This document shows, one piece after another, positions 1 to 10,979 of a DNA stretch of 64,000 nt (position 1 is its first letter; each line of letters starts with the position of its first letter). Under the pieces are notes generated by a model, which was not told the DNA's origin, searched no databases, and saw nothing but the letters and a program-made list of their open reading frames with translations. The stretch is from Paenibacillus sp. P25 (GTDB lineage Bacteria > Bacillota > Bacilli > Paenibacillales > NBRC-103111). The stretch spans positions 930,001 through 994,000 of the forward strand of contig CP085629.1 of the NCBI GenBank assembly GCA_024704175.1. The letters are read 5' to 3'. Made by a program: the position numbers and the translations under genes.

Positions 1-2021
1 CCGATGTTAATCAGGTGTTTCCGAAACAGGGTGCAGGGGACGGAGTGAAAGACTTGTGGAGAAGACCGGAAAGAAGCGGCGGCTTCGAAACGGAGTATCC
101 GGCCGCCTTCGATCAGTATCTGCGTCCCAAATGGGGGATATACCGCAGCTCCAACGGCAGCACGAACTCGGCGTATGACGTCCGGCTGAAGCTTTCCGAC
201 ATCACCATCAGCAAGCTGGCGACCGGCGTCTCGGCCGTGAATCTTGCTCTCAATAAAAAGGCGTACAACGTAGGCCCGGTAGATGATGCGAATCCGATCC
301 AGCAGCAGTCCGCCACTGCGAATGTGTACGGCAACGCCAACAAGCTGACGAACGGCGTATTGCAGGATCCGACGAATTGGAATGTAACGAACGTTACCAG
401 TCTGGATCAAATCGGGAATTATTCCTGGCTCGGTACGGACGGGGCGAGAAAAGGCGACTTCGTGATCGACCTGGGTCAGGCCATGGATTTCAGTCAACTC
501 CGGCTGTTTGCCAAGTCAAGCCGGTTAAAAGGCGTGAGCGTTTATGTCTCCGATGATACCGGAAACCATGCGTCTGCGACCGAATTTAACGCCATGTCCT
601 TTAGACAGGTGGATAAACAAACCGCTTCAGGCTATACGTATGAAACAGGCAATTCTGACGGAGGATCGGATGCCGAGGATCGTTCGTATCCGATCGACCT
701 TGGTAGGACCTACCATTCGAGATACATCAAAGTCACGGTGGAGAACGCATCGGGCGGCAATACCGGCACGGATCTTACCGGCCCTCCGCGCCTTACACAG
801 GTTCAAGTGTTTAATGCGCCGACCCCGCCGCAGCATCTTCAATTAGAGGCGGCCGGTTCCGGTGCCGTTCTGAAGTGGGATGCCAACCAGGCAAGCGAAG
901 GTTTCACGGTTTATAATGGGGCGGCGGTACTTGCGGAATTGCCGGGAACGGCTGTAAGCTACGAGCTCCCTGGCGGCATAACGGATTTGTCCAAAATCGC
1001 TGTCCGATCCAAAGGTACGGATCCATATTCCCGCAAGTTTATGATTTCGGCGCCGGTTTATCTTCCTTATGTAGTAAGCATAACGCCGGTCAGCATTACG
1101 ACAACAGCCGGAACGGCGCCTGCGTTACCGTCCGTAGTCACGGCGGTTTACAGCGACAGCACGACGAAACCGGCGCCTGTCGTATGGGACCCTACGGACC
1201 CCGCGCAATATGCGGCTCCGGGAAGCTTCTCGGTGCAGGGGACCGTTACCGGCACAACCTATAAAGCACTGGCTAACATTACGGTGACCCCGTTCGTGAA
1301 GGTGGATGCAAGCATCGCCTATACGGGTCCCACGTCAGTCACAGGTCGGGGAGCGACGCTCTCCGCCGCCGTTCGTGAGCCGAATCCCGGCGGACCGGGC
1401 AAGCTCGGCGGGTTGCCTATCACGTTCGACGTGAAAAAGTTGCAGTTGAACGGGGAAAGCGTCCTTTACCGGTCGGCCGCCGGTCACAACGAATGTTTAC
1501 GGTCAAGCCAGCGCGGCTCTTGACCTTCCGCCGGGACTATACGAAGTCACCGCGGCGCTGGGGGCCAACCCGTATTACAAAGAAAATGCGGTGAAGTCGA
1601 TGCTGGCCGTGAATGCGGATCCTAACGGTACGCTTGAAGTAAACGGTCATCTCGATGCGCCTGCGCAGCCTGGTATTTTCGGGGATCAAGCAAAGAAGAT
1701 CCATATCGAAGGCAAATGGGAACTCCGGAACGGAAAAGCAATCGGAGCCGCGACCATCCATGCCGAACCCCAAGGGCTTCGTTTGTCCATGCAGCAAACC
1801 GATTGGCTGGTAATCTCGGGTACGAGCGCGTATGTGCAGGGCAGGGCTTTAAGTGAGCAAGGCGCCGAATATACGGTCCGCTTGCTGATGGATACGGCTC
1901 GGGGAAATCGGGTAAATCCTCGGTGCTTTCCATCCTGATTTGGAAAGGGGACAGCGCGGAAGGAGCTCAGGCCGCCGAAGTAAGGGCGGAGGATTTTAGC
2001 GGCAGCATCCGCATTCGTTAA
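1..2021 (+). CDS. C-terminal part of a secreted multidomain polysaccharide lyase-like protein (frameshifted)
   Basis: The reading frame is already open at the left edge, so the N-terminus is missing. The first ~60 residues, with YLRPKWGIYRS, resemble the end of a polysaccharide-lyase beta-jelly-roll. Then follow an F5/8 type C (discoidin-like) domain (NLALNKKAY ... PRLTQVQVF), a short Fn3-like stretch, a group-4 bacterial Ig-like domain (about 1075-1290, SVQGTVTGTTYKALANITV) and a further Ig-like domain. The frame shifts near 1440-1483 (it continues as VTTNVYGQASAALDLPPG) and again near 1893 (SGKSGKSSVLSILIWKGD), ending at TAA 2019-2021. Such proteins are exported and bind and degrade polysaccharide. 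The exact lyase family cannot be decided from the remaining part. Confidence 0.7.
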
Positions 2022-2041
2022 AAGTTCAATCCTTTATTCCA

Positions 2042-2088
2042 AAGGTTATCCCAAAGCCCGGAAATGGGCCGTGGGATAGCCTTTTTTT
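2042..2088 (+). terminator. Intrinsic terminator after the lyase-like gene
   Basis: A 12-bp stem (AAGGTTATCCCA / TGGGATAGCCTT, with one G-T pair) with an inner GCCC/GGGC hairpin is followed by a run of seven T. It lies between two convergent genes. Confidence 0.85.
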
Positions 2089-2121
2089 GCGAAAATATGC
2101 CGCAGTGATTGCAGTATACAC

Positions 2122-2911
2122 TTATCTTTTGTGGAGCCGGGGGCTTTTTCCAATCAGAAGTAAAGGTTTGGGCGGCTGTTTGGTGCGATTGGGTTTTGGA
2201 GTCGATGGGGCTGCAGAACCATATGCAATGGCGAAGCTATCCTTCGTATTACCAGGAAGGGAGGGGGTGGAAACTACGCGTCCGTTCTGAACCATAACTC
2301 CCCGATGGGTCGGCCCGAGCATAGGGTTCTTGCCATTGGTCCGGCACCTGCGGAAGAAGGTTGTTCCGTAGTTTGCCAGCCGCACAATTCTGCCGTTGAT
2401 CGAAGGGGCCTCGATGATCCATTCCGCCGTGGCGACCGGTCCGGTATATGCTTTCACCGTCCTGAAGACCCAGCCTTTCGTTACATTGCGAAGCAGAATC
2501 CGCCAACGATTTCCCCGAGCTTCGAGATTCGGGCATACATCAGGTCTTGGGGAGAGACGGGGCGGGCGATTCTGGTTTCCGCTCGCGGTAAAATCTCCCA
2601 CCAGGCATAATAAACGGCTTTGCCGTTTTCGTAGTCATGCTCCGTTCCTGTCTGAATTAACGACGAGTTGCCGAATCCGTCGATCCCAATCCATGCCGAA
2701 GAATATTGATTTTGCTTGCTTGGCTTCACCCGCGGAACAATCCAATAGCCCGATATGCATTGAAACGAGTTTCTTGCCCTTCGGCCCATCGCATAGCCCG
2801 ACCAATTGGACGAGCTCCATGCCGGGGGACAAGAGGGAGAGTGGCCCGCGGGTTAGAAGAAACTTTCTTATGCGGAGCGGATCCTTTCCATCTTGGCGTC
2901 AAACCGTCCAA
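2122..2911 (-). CDS. G1 family glutamic endopeptidase (eqolisin), frameshifted
   Basis: Read on the minus strand, three frames join into one G1-type peptidase: an N-terminal piece ending ATLPLVPRHG, then WSSSNWSGYA ... SGYWIVPRVKP, then WRILLRNVTKGWVFRTVKAYTG ... SINGRIVRLANYGTT. The catalytic pair of the family is visible: Gln in SSLIQTGTEHDY and Glu in YYAWWEILP. Breaks lie near 2835 and near 2540. G1 peptidases are acid glutamic proteases best known from fungi, and bacterial homologues occur in Bacillota. No clear signal peptide is seen in the recovered N-terminus. The start is uncertain; 2911 is the first ATG in the upstream frame. Confidence 0.8.
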
Positions 2912-3047
2912 CCCCTTTTGCGCACTTTATATACATGAATATTCAACAGATCAAGAAATGAAATGGACTGCTATAAGGGATGTGGCTTTTAATTTTGGAA
3001 AACGGCGTCATGCTGCGCCTCTTCCTCAAAGCCCACGGGCTTCATGG

Positions 3048-3129
3048 ATAAATGTAATCACATATTGACAAATGAAGAGAAGTGGAAGTAATATGATATT
3101 ACAAATGTAATTGATATGAACAAATGTAA
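3048..3129 (+). promoter_or_regulatory. Promoter and operator of the acoABCL-like operon
   Basis: A -35 TTGACA (3065-3070), 18 bp, then -10 TAATAT (3089-3094). Directly downstream lie two operator copies, ACAAATGTAA at 3101-3110 and 3120-3129, spaced 19 bp. The first is the core of the palindrome TTACAAATGTAA. A related half-site, ATAAATGTAA, lies upstream at 3048-3057. The same arrangement precedes ppdK, the DRL-like gene and gutM, which indicates common control, most likely by the SorC regulator encoded at 12749. Confidence 0.85.
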
Positions 3130-3145
3130 AAGGAGTGGTTTTCGC

Positions 3146-4133
3146 ATGGCCGTGAAGGTTAGCGACAAGGTTCACTTATCCACGGAAAGGTTGCTGGAGC
3201 TTTATCATCAAATGTGGTTGGTACGGTATTTTGACGAGAAAGTCGACGAGTTTTTTGCTAAAGGATTGATTCATGGTACGACACATCTTTGCGTCGGACA
3301 GGAAGCGACGGCCGTAGGCGCCTGCGCCGTTCTGGAGGACAGGGACAAGATCACCAGCACGCACCGGGGACATGGCCACTGCATCGCCAAGGGCGCGCAA
3401 GCAGACCGCATGATGGCTGAATTGTTCGGCAGAGAAACCGGCTACTGTAAAGGAAAAGGCGGATCGATGCATATCGCCGACGTGGAGAAGGGCAATCTCG
3501 GGGCCAACGGGATCGTCGGTGGAGGGATTCCGATCGCCGCGGGCGCTGCGCTCACTTCCCAAATGAAAAATTTAGGATACGTGGTGCTCTGCTTCTTCGG
3601 CGATGGAGCCAGCAACGAGGGAAGCTTCCATGAAGCGATCAATCTTGCGGCGATCTGGAAGGTCGCCGGTCGTATTCTTCTGCGAGAACAACCAGTACGG
3701 CATGTCCGGTCCGGCCAAGGAAATGATTGGCGCCGAGAACATCGCCGACCGCTCCAAGGCTTACGGCATCCCCGGGGTTGTCGTCGAAGGAAACGATATT
3801 TTCGAAGTGATGAAGGTGACGGAGGAAGCGGTGCGCCGGGCCAGAAACGGCGAAGGGCCGACCTTGATTGAAGCGAAGACCTACCGCTGGAAGGGTCATT
3901 CCAAAAGCGACGCCAAAAAGTATCGTACCCGTGAAGAAGAACGGTATTGGAAAGAAGAGCAGGATCCGATTGAAAAAATGGCTGTAAAGCTCATGGCAGA
4001 TCGGATTGCGTCCAGGGAGCGACTGGAGGCGCTCCGGGTGAAGGCGATGGAAGAAATCGAGGCGGCCGTCCAATTTGCCGAAGCCAGTCCGATGCCGTCT
4101 CCGGATACGATTGAGGATGATGTCTACGCTTAA
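3146..4133 (+). CDS. acoA: Acetoin-dehydrogenase-like E1 component, alpha subunit (TPP-dependent), one frameshift
   Basis: TPP-dependent 2-oxo acid/acyloin dehydrogenase E1-alpha. The thiamine diphosphate motif [17 protein letters not shown] begins near residue 152 and ends with the conserved NN in FFCENNQYG after a break near 3660. The C-terminal part, with [16 protein letters not shown], is typical of acetoin dehydrogenase AcoA rather than pyruvate dehydrogenase PdhA. I start at ATG 3146 because AGGAG (3131-3135) sits 10 bp upstream; an in-frame ATG at 3116 lies inside the operator. It is first in an operon with E1-beta, E2 and E3. Known AcoAB cleaves acetoin to acetyl-CoA and acetaldehyde. 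Here a larger acyloin, perhaps 1-deoxy-D-xylulose 5-phosphate, is suggested by context only. Confidence 0.88.
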
Positions 4134-4186
4134 TTTTTGATTGTGATTAGGATCGCATAGAAAACACATTTCGGGGAGCGGGGAAA

Positions 4187-5164
4187 ATGAGGGAAATCAC
4201 CTACTTGGAAGCGGTTAGAGAAGCGATGTCCCAAATCATGCGCGAAAATGAAGACGTCTTCATGCTCGGAGAGGACATCGGTGTCTATGGGGGAGCCTTT
4301 GGTGTGTCCAGAGGCATGATCGAGGAATTCGGGCCGGAACGGATCCGGAATACGCCGATCTCCGAGTCGGCCATTGCCGGAGCGGCGGTCGGTGCGGCGC
4401 TGACGGGGATGCGTCCGATCCTTGAGCTGCAATTTTCCGATTTTATTACGATTGCAACGGATCAGATCGTCAACCAAGCGGCGAAAATCCGCTATATGTA
4501 CGGCGGTAAAGGCAAGGTGCCTATGGTGCTCCGCACTCCTGCGGGCTCAGGTACGGGGGCGGCGGCGCAGCATTCGCAAAGCCTTGAAGCCTGGATGACG
4601 CACATTCCTGGACTAAAGGTTATTCAGCCATCCACGGCTTACGATGCCAAAGGGTCGCTTCGTGCAGCCATCGAGGACGATAATCCGGTTATATTTTACG
4701 AGCATAAATTGCTGTATCGCACGAAGGGCCTTGTGCCCGAGGAATCATACACCCTTCCGATCGGCAAGGCCGATGTCAAGCGTCAAGGAACGGACGTGAC
4801 GGTTGTCGCTACGTCGATCATGGTGCATAAGGCGCTGGAAGCGGCGGAGCCGCTGGAGAAGGAAGGCATTCAAGTCGAGGTCATCGATCCGAGAACGCTG
4901 GTGCCTTTGGATATTGAAACGATTGTGGAGTCCGTGAAAAAAACAAGCCGTCTTGTCGTCGTGCATGAGGCGGTAAAGCGCAGCGGCTTCGGCGCCGAAA
5001 TTGTGAGCCAGGTGGTGGAAAGCGACGCCTTTGATTATTTGGACGCTCCGATCCAAAGGCTGGGAGGTCTCGCCGTTCCCATTCCGTACAATCCGATTAT
5101 GGAGAAAAAAGCCGTACCACAGATCGACGATATCGTCAGTGCGGTGAAGCGGACGCTCATGTAA
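4187..5164 (+). CDS. acoB: Acetoin-dehydrogenase-like E1 component, beta subunit
   Basis: Intact 325-residue transketolase-like protein, the usual length for E1-beta. It begins [16 protein letters not shown], contains the family segment [16 protein letters not shown] near residue 28 and ends with the transketolase C-terminal domain ([16 protein letters not shown]). It pairs with the alpha subunit to form the TPP-binding heterotetramer that decarboxylates or cleaves the substrate and acetylates the E2 lipoyl arm. The gene lies 53 bp after E1-alpha with RBS GGGGAG, and 19 bp before E2. It is one of the few unbroken genes of this operon. Confidence 0.92.
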   Translation: MREITYLEAVREAMSQIMRENEDVFMLGEDIGVYGGAFGVSRGMIEEFGPERIRNTPISESAIAGAAVGAALTGMRPILELQFSDFITIATDQIVNQAAKIRYMYGGKGKVPMVLRTPAGSGTGAAAQHSQSLEAWMTHIPGLKVIQPSTAYDAKGSLRAAIEDDNPVIFYEHKLLYRTKGLVPEESYTLPIGKADVKRQGTDVTVVATSIMVHKALEAAEPLEKEGIQVEVIDPRTLVPLDIETIVESVKKTSRLVVVHEAVKRSGFGAEIVSQVVESDAFDYLDAPIQRLGGLAVPIPYNPIMEKKAVPQIDDIVSAVKRTLM

Positions 5165-5183
5165 GCGCTAGGGGGCGAATAAC

Positions 5184-6530
5184 ATGCTAAATGAAGTATT
5201 TATGCCGAAGCTCGGTATGACGATGGAAACAGGCACGATCATCCAATGGTTTAAAAACCCGGGCGATCCGGTCAAGCAGGGGATGTTCTGCTTGAAGTGC
5301 TGACGGATAAAATCAATATTGAAGTGGAAGCGTATCACTCCGGCGTCCTGCTGAAGCGATATTTCGAAGCGGATGCCGTGGTCCCGGTCAACCATGTCAT
5401 CGGTTATATCGGCGATCCGGGAGATACGGCGCCGGAGTTCCCGCCTGATGTGCAGGGGGTGGAGCTCCAGTTTCTATTGAAGGCGAAGCGGAACATGCCG
5501 CGGTGGAGCCGGAAGCCGCAACCGCAGCAATACCATCCGGGGAAAGGCCAAGAGCCACACCGGCGACCCGCAAGGCGCCCGGGATCACGGCGTTGCGCTG
5601 TACCGGGTGAAGGGGAGCGGCGAGCATGGCCGCATCCATCGCGCCGATGTGGAATGCTACGCCGCGGCGGCATCTCGGAAGGAAGAAGCGGCGGAGGTGA
5701 GAGCGACTCCGCTTGCTCGGAAAATAGCCGCGGACCAGGGTCTTGAGCTTGGGCAGCTGGAAGGCGGCGGCGAACGCGGCAAGGTGGTACGTTCGGATGT
5801 AGAGCGGGCTCTGACCGCGGAGAAAAAGGACCAGCCTAAGGAAAAACGCGTCATCAAGCTTCAAGGCATGCGCAAAATTATTGCGCAGCGCATGTCCCAA
5901 AGCGCTTATACCGCTCCGCATGTAACGATCACGACGACTGTCGACATGACGGCTGCAAAAACGCTGCGGACTGAGCTGCTGCCGGTTATCGAGAAGCAGA
6001 CGGGGCTGCGCTTGTCCTATACGGAAATTATGCTCAAGGCGATAGCCTCCTGTCTCGTCAGGCATCCGGCATTGAATGCCCGCTGGGAGAACGATGAGGT
6101 CGTGCTGCAGGAGGACACGAATATCGGATTGGCCGTATCGGTCAAGGATGGACTGCTGGTGCCGGTTATATTTGGCGCGCAGCGGATGGGGCTGGCCGAG
6201 CTCGTCACCAAATCGAAGGAGCTTGCGGGGAAGGCGCGCGACAACAAGCTGAAGCCGGAGGATTTAAGCGGAGGCTCGTTTACGGTCAGCAATCTGGGCA
6301 TGTATGCGGTCGATTCATTCACGCCGATCATTAACCAGCCCGAGGTAGCCATTCTCGGAATCGGTCAAATCCAGGACAAGCCTGCCGTGGTCGGCGGAGA
6401 GCTTAAGGCTCGCCCTATCATGACGCTGAGCCTCTCCTTTGACCATCGCGTGGTCGACGGCGCTCCTGCAGCTGCTTTTCTAACCGAATTGAAAACCGTG
6501 CTGGAGCAGCCGTACCAACTGCTGATTTAA
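5184..6530 (+). CDS. acoC: Dihydrolipoamide acyltransferase E2 with two E3-binding domains, frameshifted
   Basis: E2 of the complex. An N-terminal lipoyl domain (MLNEVFMPKLGMTMETG) has its lipoyl lysine in LEVLTDKINIEVEA near residue 42. Two peripheral-subunit-binding domains follow in tandem (RATPATRKA ... GSGEHGRIHRADVE and RATPLARKIAADQGLELG ... GERGKVVRSDVE). The C-terminal catalytic domain carries DHRVVDGAPAAAFL with the active-site His. The frame shifts near 5280, between 5470 and 5500, and near 5575; from about 5590 the frame is continuous to TAA. It transfers acetyl from lipoamide to CoA. Two PSBDs in one E2 is unusual for acetoin systems but may simply raise the E3 loading. Confidence 0.87.
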
Positions 6531-6554
6531 TCATAACGGGCTGAGGTGAATCAG

Positions 6555-7933
6555 GTGAATTCCTACGATATTGCAGTGCTTGGGGGAGGGCCGGGCGGAT
6601 ATGTGGCGGCGATTCGTGCAGCCAAGCTGGGCAAATCCGTTGTTGTGATAGAAGGGTCGGAGCTGGGAGGGACCTGCTTGAACCGCGGGTGCATCCCTTC
6701 CAAAACATTGCTGCATTTAGCGGAAGCGGTGGAAACGATTCAAAAGGCAGCAGTCTACGGGATCAAGACGGGTCCGGTCGAATTTGGATGGGACGCGATC
6801 TTGAACAGGCAGGAACAGGTGATGAAGACACTCCGCGGGGGTATCGAAGGTTTGCTTATGGCGAATAAAATCAGTCGCATCCGCGGCTGGGGAAAGGCGT
6901 TTCCTTCGCGCGAGATCGAGGTGGCCACCGGGGACGGAGTAACAAAAGTCCGTGCGGAAAAGGTTATTCTGGCAACCGGCTCGAAGCCGTTCGTGCCGCC
7001 GATCGCCGGACTGGAAGGACTGCCCTATCAGACGAGCGATACGATTTTCCATATGCGCGGATTCCACAGTCGATGACCATAATCGGCGGAGGCGTGATCG
7101 GCGTAGAGTTCGCCGCTATTTTCTCGGCATTCGGCACCAAGGTGACGGTCGTTGAGGCGGCGGAGCGCATTGTGCCTTCGGAAGACGAAGCCGCTTCGCA
7201 GGCACTCGCCAAATCACTCAAGCGGCGGGGCGTCGAGCTGCATGCCGGAACCAAGGTCGAGCAGGTCTCCTTTGCGAACGGACAGTTCCAGGTTAGCGCT
7301 TCGGCTAACGGTAAATCGAATGAGCATATGTCAGAGGAACTGCTCGTCGCCGTCGGCCGTGTTCCAAGCCTTGGTGGACTGGAGGAGCTCGGACTGCGGA
7401 TGAACGGACGCTTTGTTTGGGTGAACGACCGTTTGGAGACGAGTCTGCCGAATGTCTATGCGATCGGCGATTTGATCGGAGGCTATCAGCTGGCGCATGC
7501 AGCGAGCGCCGAAGGGCTTGTCGCTGCGGCGAACGCCGCCGGAAAGCAGGAGAAGGTCGATTATCGGATCGTCCCGAGATGTATTTACACGCACCCGGAA
7601 ATCGCCAGTGTTGGGATGACTGAGCGGGAAGCGAAGAACAGCGGTGTCGCCGTCAAGGTCCAGACCTATTCGCTGCGCGGCAACGGCAAAGCGATATCTA
7701 TGGGCGAAACCGATGGATTTGTAAAGGTCATCGCCGACGAGAAATACGGCGAGATTCTAGGAGTCACCATGGTCGGGCCGCACGTAACCGAAATGATAAC
7801 GACGGCGTCCGCTTTTATGCATTTGGAAGGAACGGTTTCGGAATGGGCGCAGCTCATTCATCCGCATCCGACCGTTTCGGAGTCCTTCTATGAAACCGTG
7901 AACGGCTGGCTGGGCATGGGCGTTCATCATTAA
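6555..7933 (+). CDS. acoL: Dihydrolipoamide dehydrogenase E3, one frameshift
   Basis: Pyridine-nucleotide disulfide oxidoreductase. FAD-binding GGGPGGYVAA lies near the N-terminus, the redox disulfide is in GGTCLNRGCIPSK, an NAD-binding GGGVIGVEFA follows, and the C-terminal dimerisation domain holds the HPHPT base motif (LIHPHPTVSES). The frame breaks near 7065, between the FAD and NAD domains. I prefer GTG 6555, with GAGGTG about 8 bp upstream, over GTG 6546. It re-oxidises the lipoyl arm of the E2 encoded just upstream, producing NADH. It is the last gene of the operon, followed by a clear terminator. Confidence 0.9.
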
Positions 7934-7961
7934 GGTTCTGCATTATTAGGATGTCATAATA

Positions 7962-7992
7962 AAGGTAGTCTCGATGGAGACTGCCTTTTTTT
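7962..7992 (+). terminator. Intrinsic terminator of the acoABCL-like operon
   Basis: A nine-bp stem GGTAGTCTC / GAGACTGCC with loop GATG is followed by seven T. Confidence 0.9.
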
Positions 7993-8111
7993 ACATGTTT
8001 TTTAAAATGAATCAGGCTTATCAAAGATAATAGTATGTCTTAAATAAACATATACAAACAAATATATATATAAATAACACAATAAATAATTAAAAAGAAC
8101 ATAATTTATAA

Positions 8112-8170
8112 TTGACACGCACTATATCTGGAGTTACAATTACAAATGTAAAATGTTTGAACAAATGTAA
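8112..8170 (+). promoter_or_regulatory. Promoter and operator of ppdK
   Basis: TTGACA (8112-8117), a 17-bp spacer and TACAAT (8135-8140) form a near-consensus promoter. The operator pair ACAAATGTAA at 8142-8151 and 8161-8170 (19-bp spacing) starts two bases after the -10 box. The rest of 7993-8111 is AT-rich without a recognisable gene. Confidence 0.85.
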
Positions 8171-8202
8171 CAATATCATGGTTGATCCGGAGGTTGAAGA
8201 AG

Positions 8203-10864
8203 ATGGAGAACAAGAGAATCGTTCCCTTTGAAGAGGGAAATGCGGAGATGAAGGTGCTGTTGGGCGGCAAAGGGGCTAACCTTGCGGAAATGACTCGCGC
8301 GGGCTTACCGGTTCCTCCCGGATTTACAATCACGACCGATACTTGCCGGGAGTATTATGCTGCCGGAAAACGGTTGCCGGAAGGGCTGGAAGGTGAGATC
8401 GCAACCGCACTGCGTCAACTGGAACGGAAAAAAGGCCAAAAATTTGGCGATCATTGGAATCCGCTGCTCGTTTCGGTCCGCTCCGGTTCCGTCCTTTCGA
8501 TGCCGGGGATGATGGACACGATTTTAAATCTTGGACTTAATGATGCAACGGTTGAGGGGCTGGCCCGCTCCACGGGCAACCCTCGTTTTGCCTACGACTG
8601 CTACCGCCGGTTGATCCAGATGTTCGGTAATGTGGTGTTCGAGCTGGAAAGCTATCTTTTTGAGACGAAGCTTCATGAAGTCAAGCAGGCCTGCCATGCA
8701 GAGCACGATAAAGATTTGAATGCCGAAGCGCTTCAAAGATTGATTAAGGAGTATAAGGAGATCCTGCAGCATAAAGCGGGCCGTCCGTTTCCTCAGGATG
8801 TACATGATCAGTTGATCCTTGCGGTGGAGGCGGTATTCCGCTCCTGGAACAATCAAAGGGCGATCGTTTATCGCAAGCTCTATAGCATTCCCGATGAGCA
8901 GGGAACAGCGGTCAACATCCAATCCATGGTCTTCGGCAACCTGGGCGAGGATTGCGGCACCGGCGTTCTGTTTACACGGAATCCGTCGACCGGAGAAAAA
9001 GAGCTCTATGGTGAGTTTCTGACAAACGCTCAAGGGGAGGATGTGGTTGCCGGGATCCGGACGCCTCTGCCGATTTCTATGCTGGCTGACGAGATGCCGG
9101 TCGCATACCAAACGCTGGCCCGGGTTGCAGCGCAACTGGAATGGCACTACAAGGATATGCAGGATATCGAATTTACGATTGAAAAAGGCAGATTGTACTT
9201 ACTCCAGACGCGGAGCGGCAAACGGACCGCCCAAGCCGCGGTGAAGCTGGCCGTACAGTTTGTCGGCGAAGGGCTGATTACACCGAAAGAAGCTGTACAG
9301 CGAATTGAAGTCACCCATCTGGATCAACTCCTGCACACGGCCATTGATACCGATGCGGAGCTTGATGTAATCGCCGAAGGGCTTCCGGCTTCTCCAGGAG
9401 CTGCGAGCGGCTTAGCTGTGTTTGACGCGGATACGGCGGATGAATGGTCGCGTGCGGGGAAGAAGGTGGTGCTCGTCAGCACGGAAACGAGTCCCGAGGA
9501 TATTCACGGTGTCATCGCCGCCGAAGGTGTACTGACCAGCCGCGGCGGAATGACGAGCCATGCGGCGGTCGTCGCGAGAGGGATGGGCAAGCCCTGCATT
9601 TGCGGCTGTGAAGCCATTCAGGTGAATCGCGGGGACAAGTGCTTCCGCATAGGTGATTTGCTGATTAAAGAGGGTGAGCAATTGACTCTTGACGGTACAA
9701 GCGGCCGGGTAATCCGGGGTGAGGTTCGGCTGAAGGAACCGGAGCTGACCCCGGAGTCGCTGCAGCCGCTGAGCTGGGCGGACGAGATTCGCAGGCTGAA
9801 GGTACTGACGAACGCTGATACGCCGGAGGATGCGGCTAAGGCGCGCAGCTTCGGTGCGCAGGGTATCGGCCTTTGCCGGACCGAGCACATGTTTATGAGC
9901 AGCGAACGCCTGCCGGTTGTTCAGGCGATGATCCTCGCGGATGGCACAGAAGAACGGGCCGAAGCGCTGAAGCCGCTTTGCCTATGCAGCAGTCCGATTT
10001 TGAGGGCATCTTCGAGGCGATGGACGGATTGCCTGTGACCATCCGGTCGCTGGACCCGCCGCTTCATGAATTTCTGCCGAATCTGGAGGACTTGCTGAAG
10101 AAGAGCGAGGAAGCCAAGAGCTGGGATCCCAAGAGACAGCGGGAATATGAACAGCTGGTCCGAAAGGTGCGCAGTCTGCATGAGATGAACCCGATGCTGG
10201 GCCAGCGGGGATGCCGATTGGGTATTTTGTTCCCTGAAATTTACCGAATGCAGGCGGTTGCCATCTTCCGCGCCGCCGTTCGATCGGCAGCACGCGGGAA
10301 GGCGGTGCATCCGGAGATCATGATCCCTCTGGTCGGTCATGTACACGAACTCAAGCTGATGCGCGAGCTGGTGGAGGAAGCGGCGATCGAAGTATTTTCA
10401 CATGAAGGCGTTCATGTGCCGTACCGTGTGGGTACGATGATCGAGGTCCCTCGGGCGGCTTTGACGGCAGGCTCCATTGCCAAGTACGCGGATTTCTTCT
10501 CCTTCGGGACCAACGACCTGACGCAGATGACCTTCGGCTATAGCCGCGACGATGCGGAGGGCAAGTTTCTAAACAGCTATGTCGAGCAAAAGATTTTACC
10601 GTATAACCCGTTTCAGGTATTGGATGAGGAAGGCGTCGGCGCACTGATTCAGATGGGCGTTTCCAGGGGCAGAGCGGTAAAGCCGAGCCTTAAAACCGGC
10701 GTATGCGGTGAACACGGGGAGATAAGCAGTCGATATATTTTTGCCATGCGGCGGGACTTGATTATGTCAGTTGTTCGCCTTACCGTGTGCCGCTGGCGCG
10801 AATTGCAGCGACTCAAGCACAGATCGAGAGTGAACGAAGGGAGCTAAGCTGGTATAAAGTATAG
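8203..10864 (+). CDS. ppdK: Pyruvate, phosphate dikinase, frameshifted
   Basis: About 885 residues when joined, the normal PPDK length. An N-terminal ATP-grasp domain begins [21 protein letters not shown]. The phosphohistidine domain has its catalytic His near residue 452 in [18 protein letters not shown]. The PEP/pyruvate TIM barrel ends with the active-site Cys in KTGVCGEHG near residue 835. Breaks lie near 9930-9980 and near 10725; the true C-terminus continues as [25 protein letters not shown] to TAG 10862-10864. ATG 8203 is preferred because CCGGAGG lies 9 bp upstream. PPDK interconverts pyruvate, ATP and Pi with PEP, AMP and PPi. It has its own promoter carrying the shared operator, so it is likely recruited to supply PEP for the PTS of this locus. 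Confidence 0.93.
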
Positions 10865-10870
10865 CGGTCG

Positions 10871-10914
10871 AAACCGGCAACCGGCGTGCAGCAGCGCGGG
10901 AATGCCGGTTTTTT
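10871..10914 (+). terminator. Intrinsic terminator after ppdK
   Basis: Stem AACCGGCA / TGCCGGTT with a GC-rich loop, followed by TTTT. Confidence 0.75.
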
Positions 10915-10979
10915 GACGTCTGCGGCACCGTTCAGGAGAGTTCCTTTGGGTACGGCAAAACTATTTGTGCCGAAGTGAT

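Noticed and set aside
2396..2938. Plus-strand open frame of 180 codons
   Set aside because: Overlaps the G1 peptidase, whose catalytic motifs are on the minus strand.
3101..3129. Operator as a CcpA (cre) site
   Set aside because: The motif ACAAATGTAA lacks the CG centre and WTGNNARCGNWWWCAW pattern of cre sites, and the 19-bp tandem arrangement points to a specific regulator.
3639..4169. Minus-strand open frame of 176 codons
   Set aside because: Antisense to the E1-alpha gene with its TPP motif; no family resemblance.
3146..7933. Plain acetoin utilisation operon
   Set aside because: The protein families fit, but there is no acoR and no -12/-24 promoter, and the promoter shares its operator with PPDK, the DRL-like gene and the PTS. 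It is kept as an alternative, not as the main reading.
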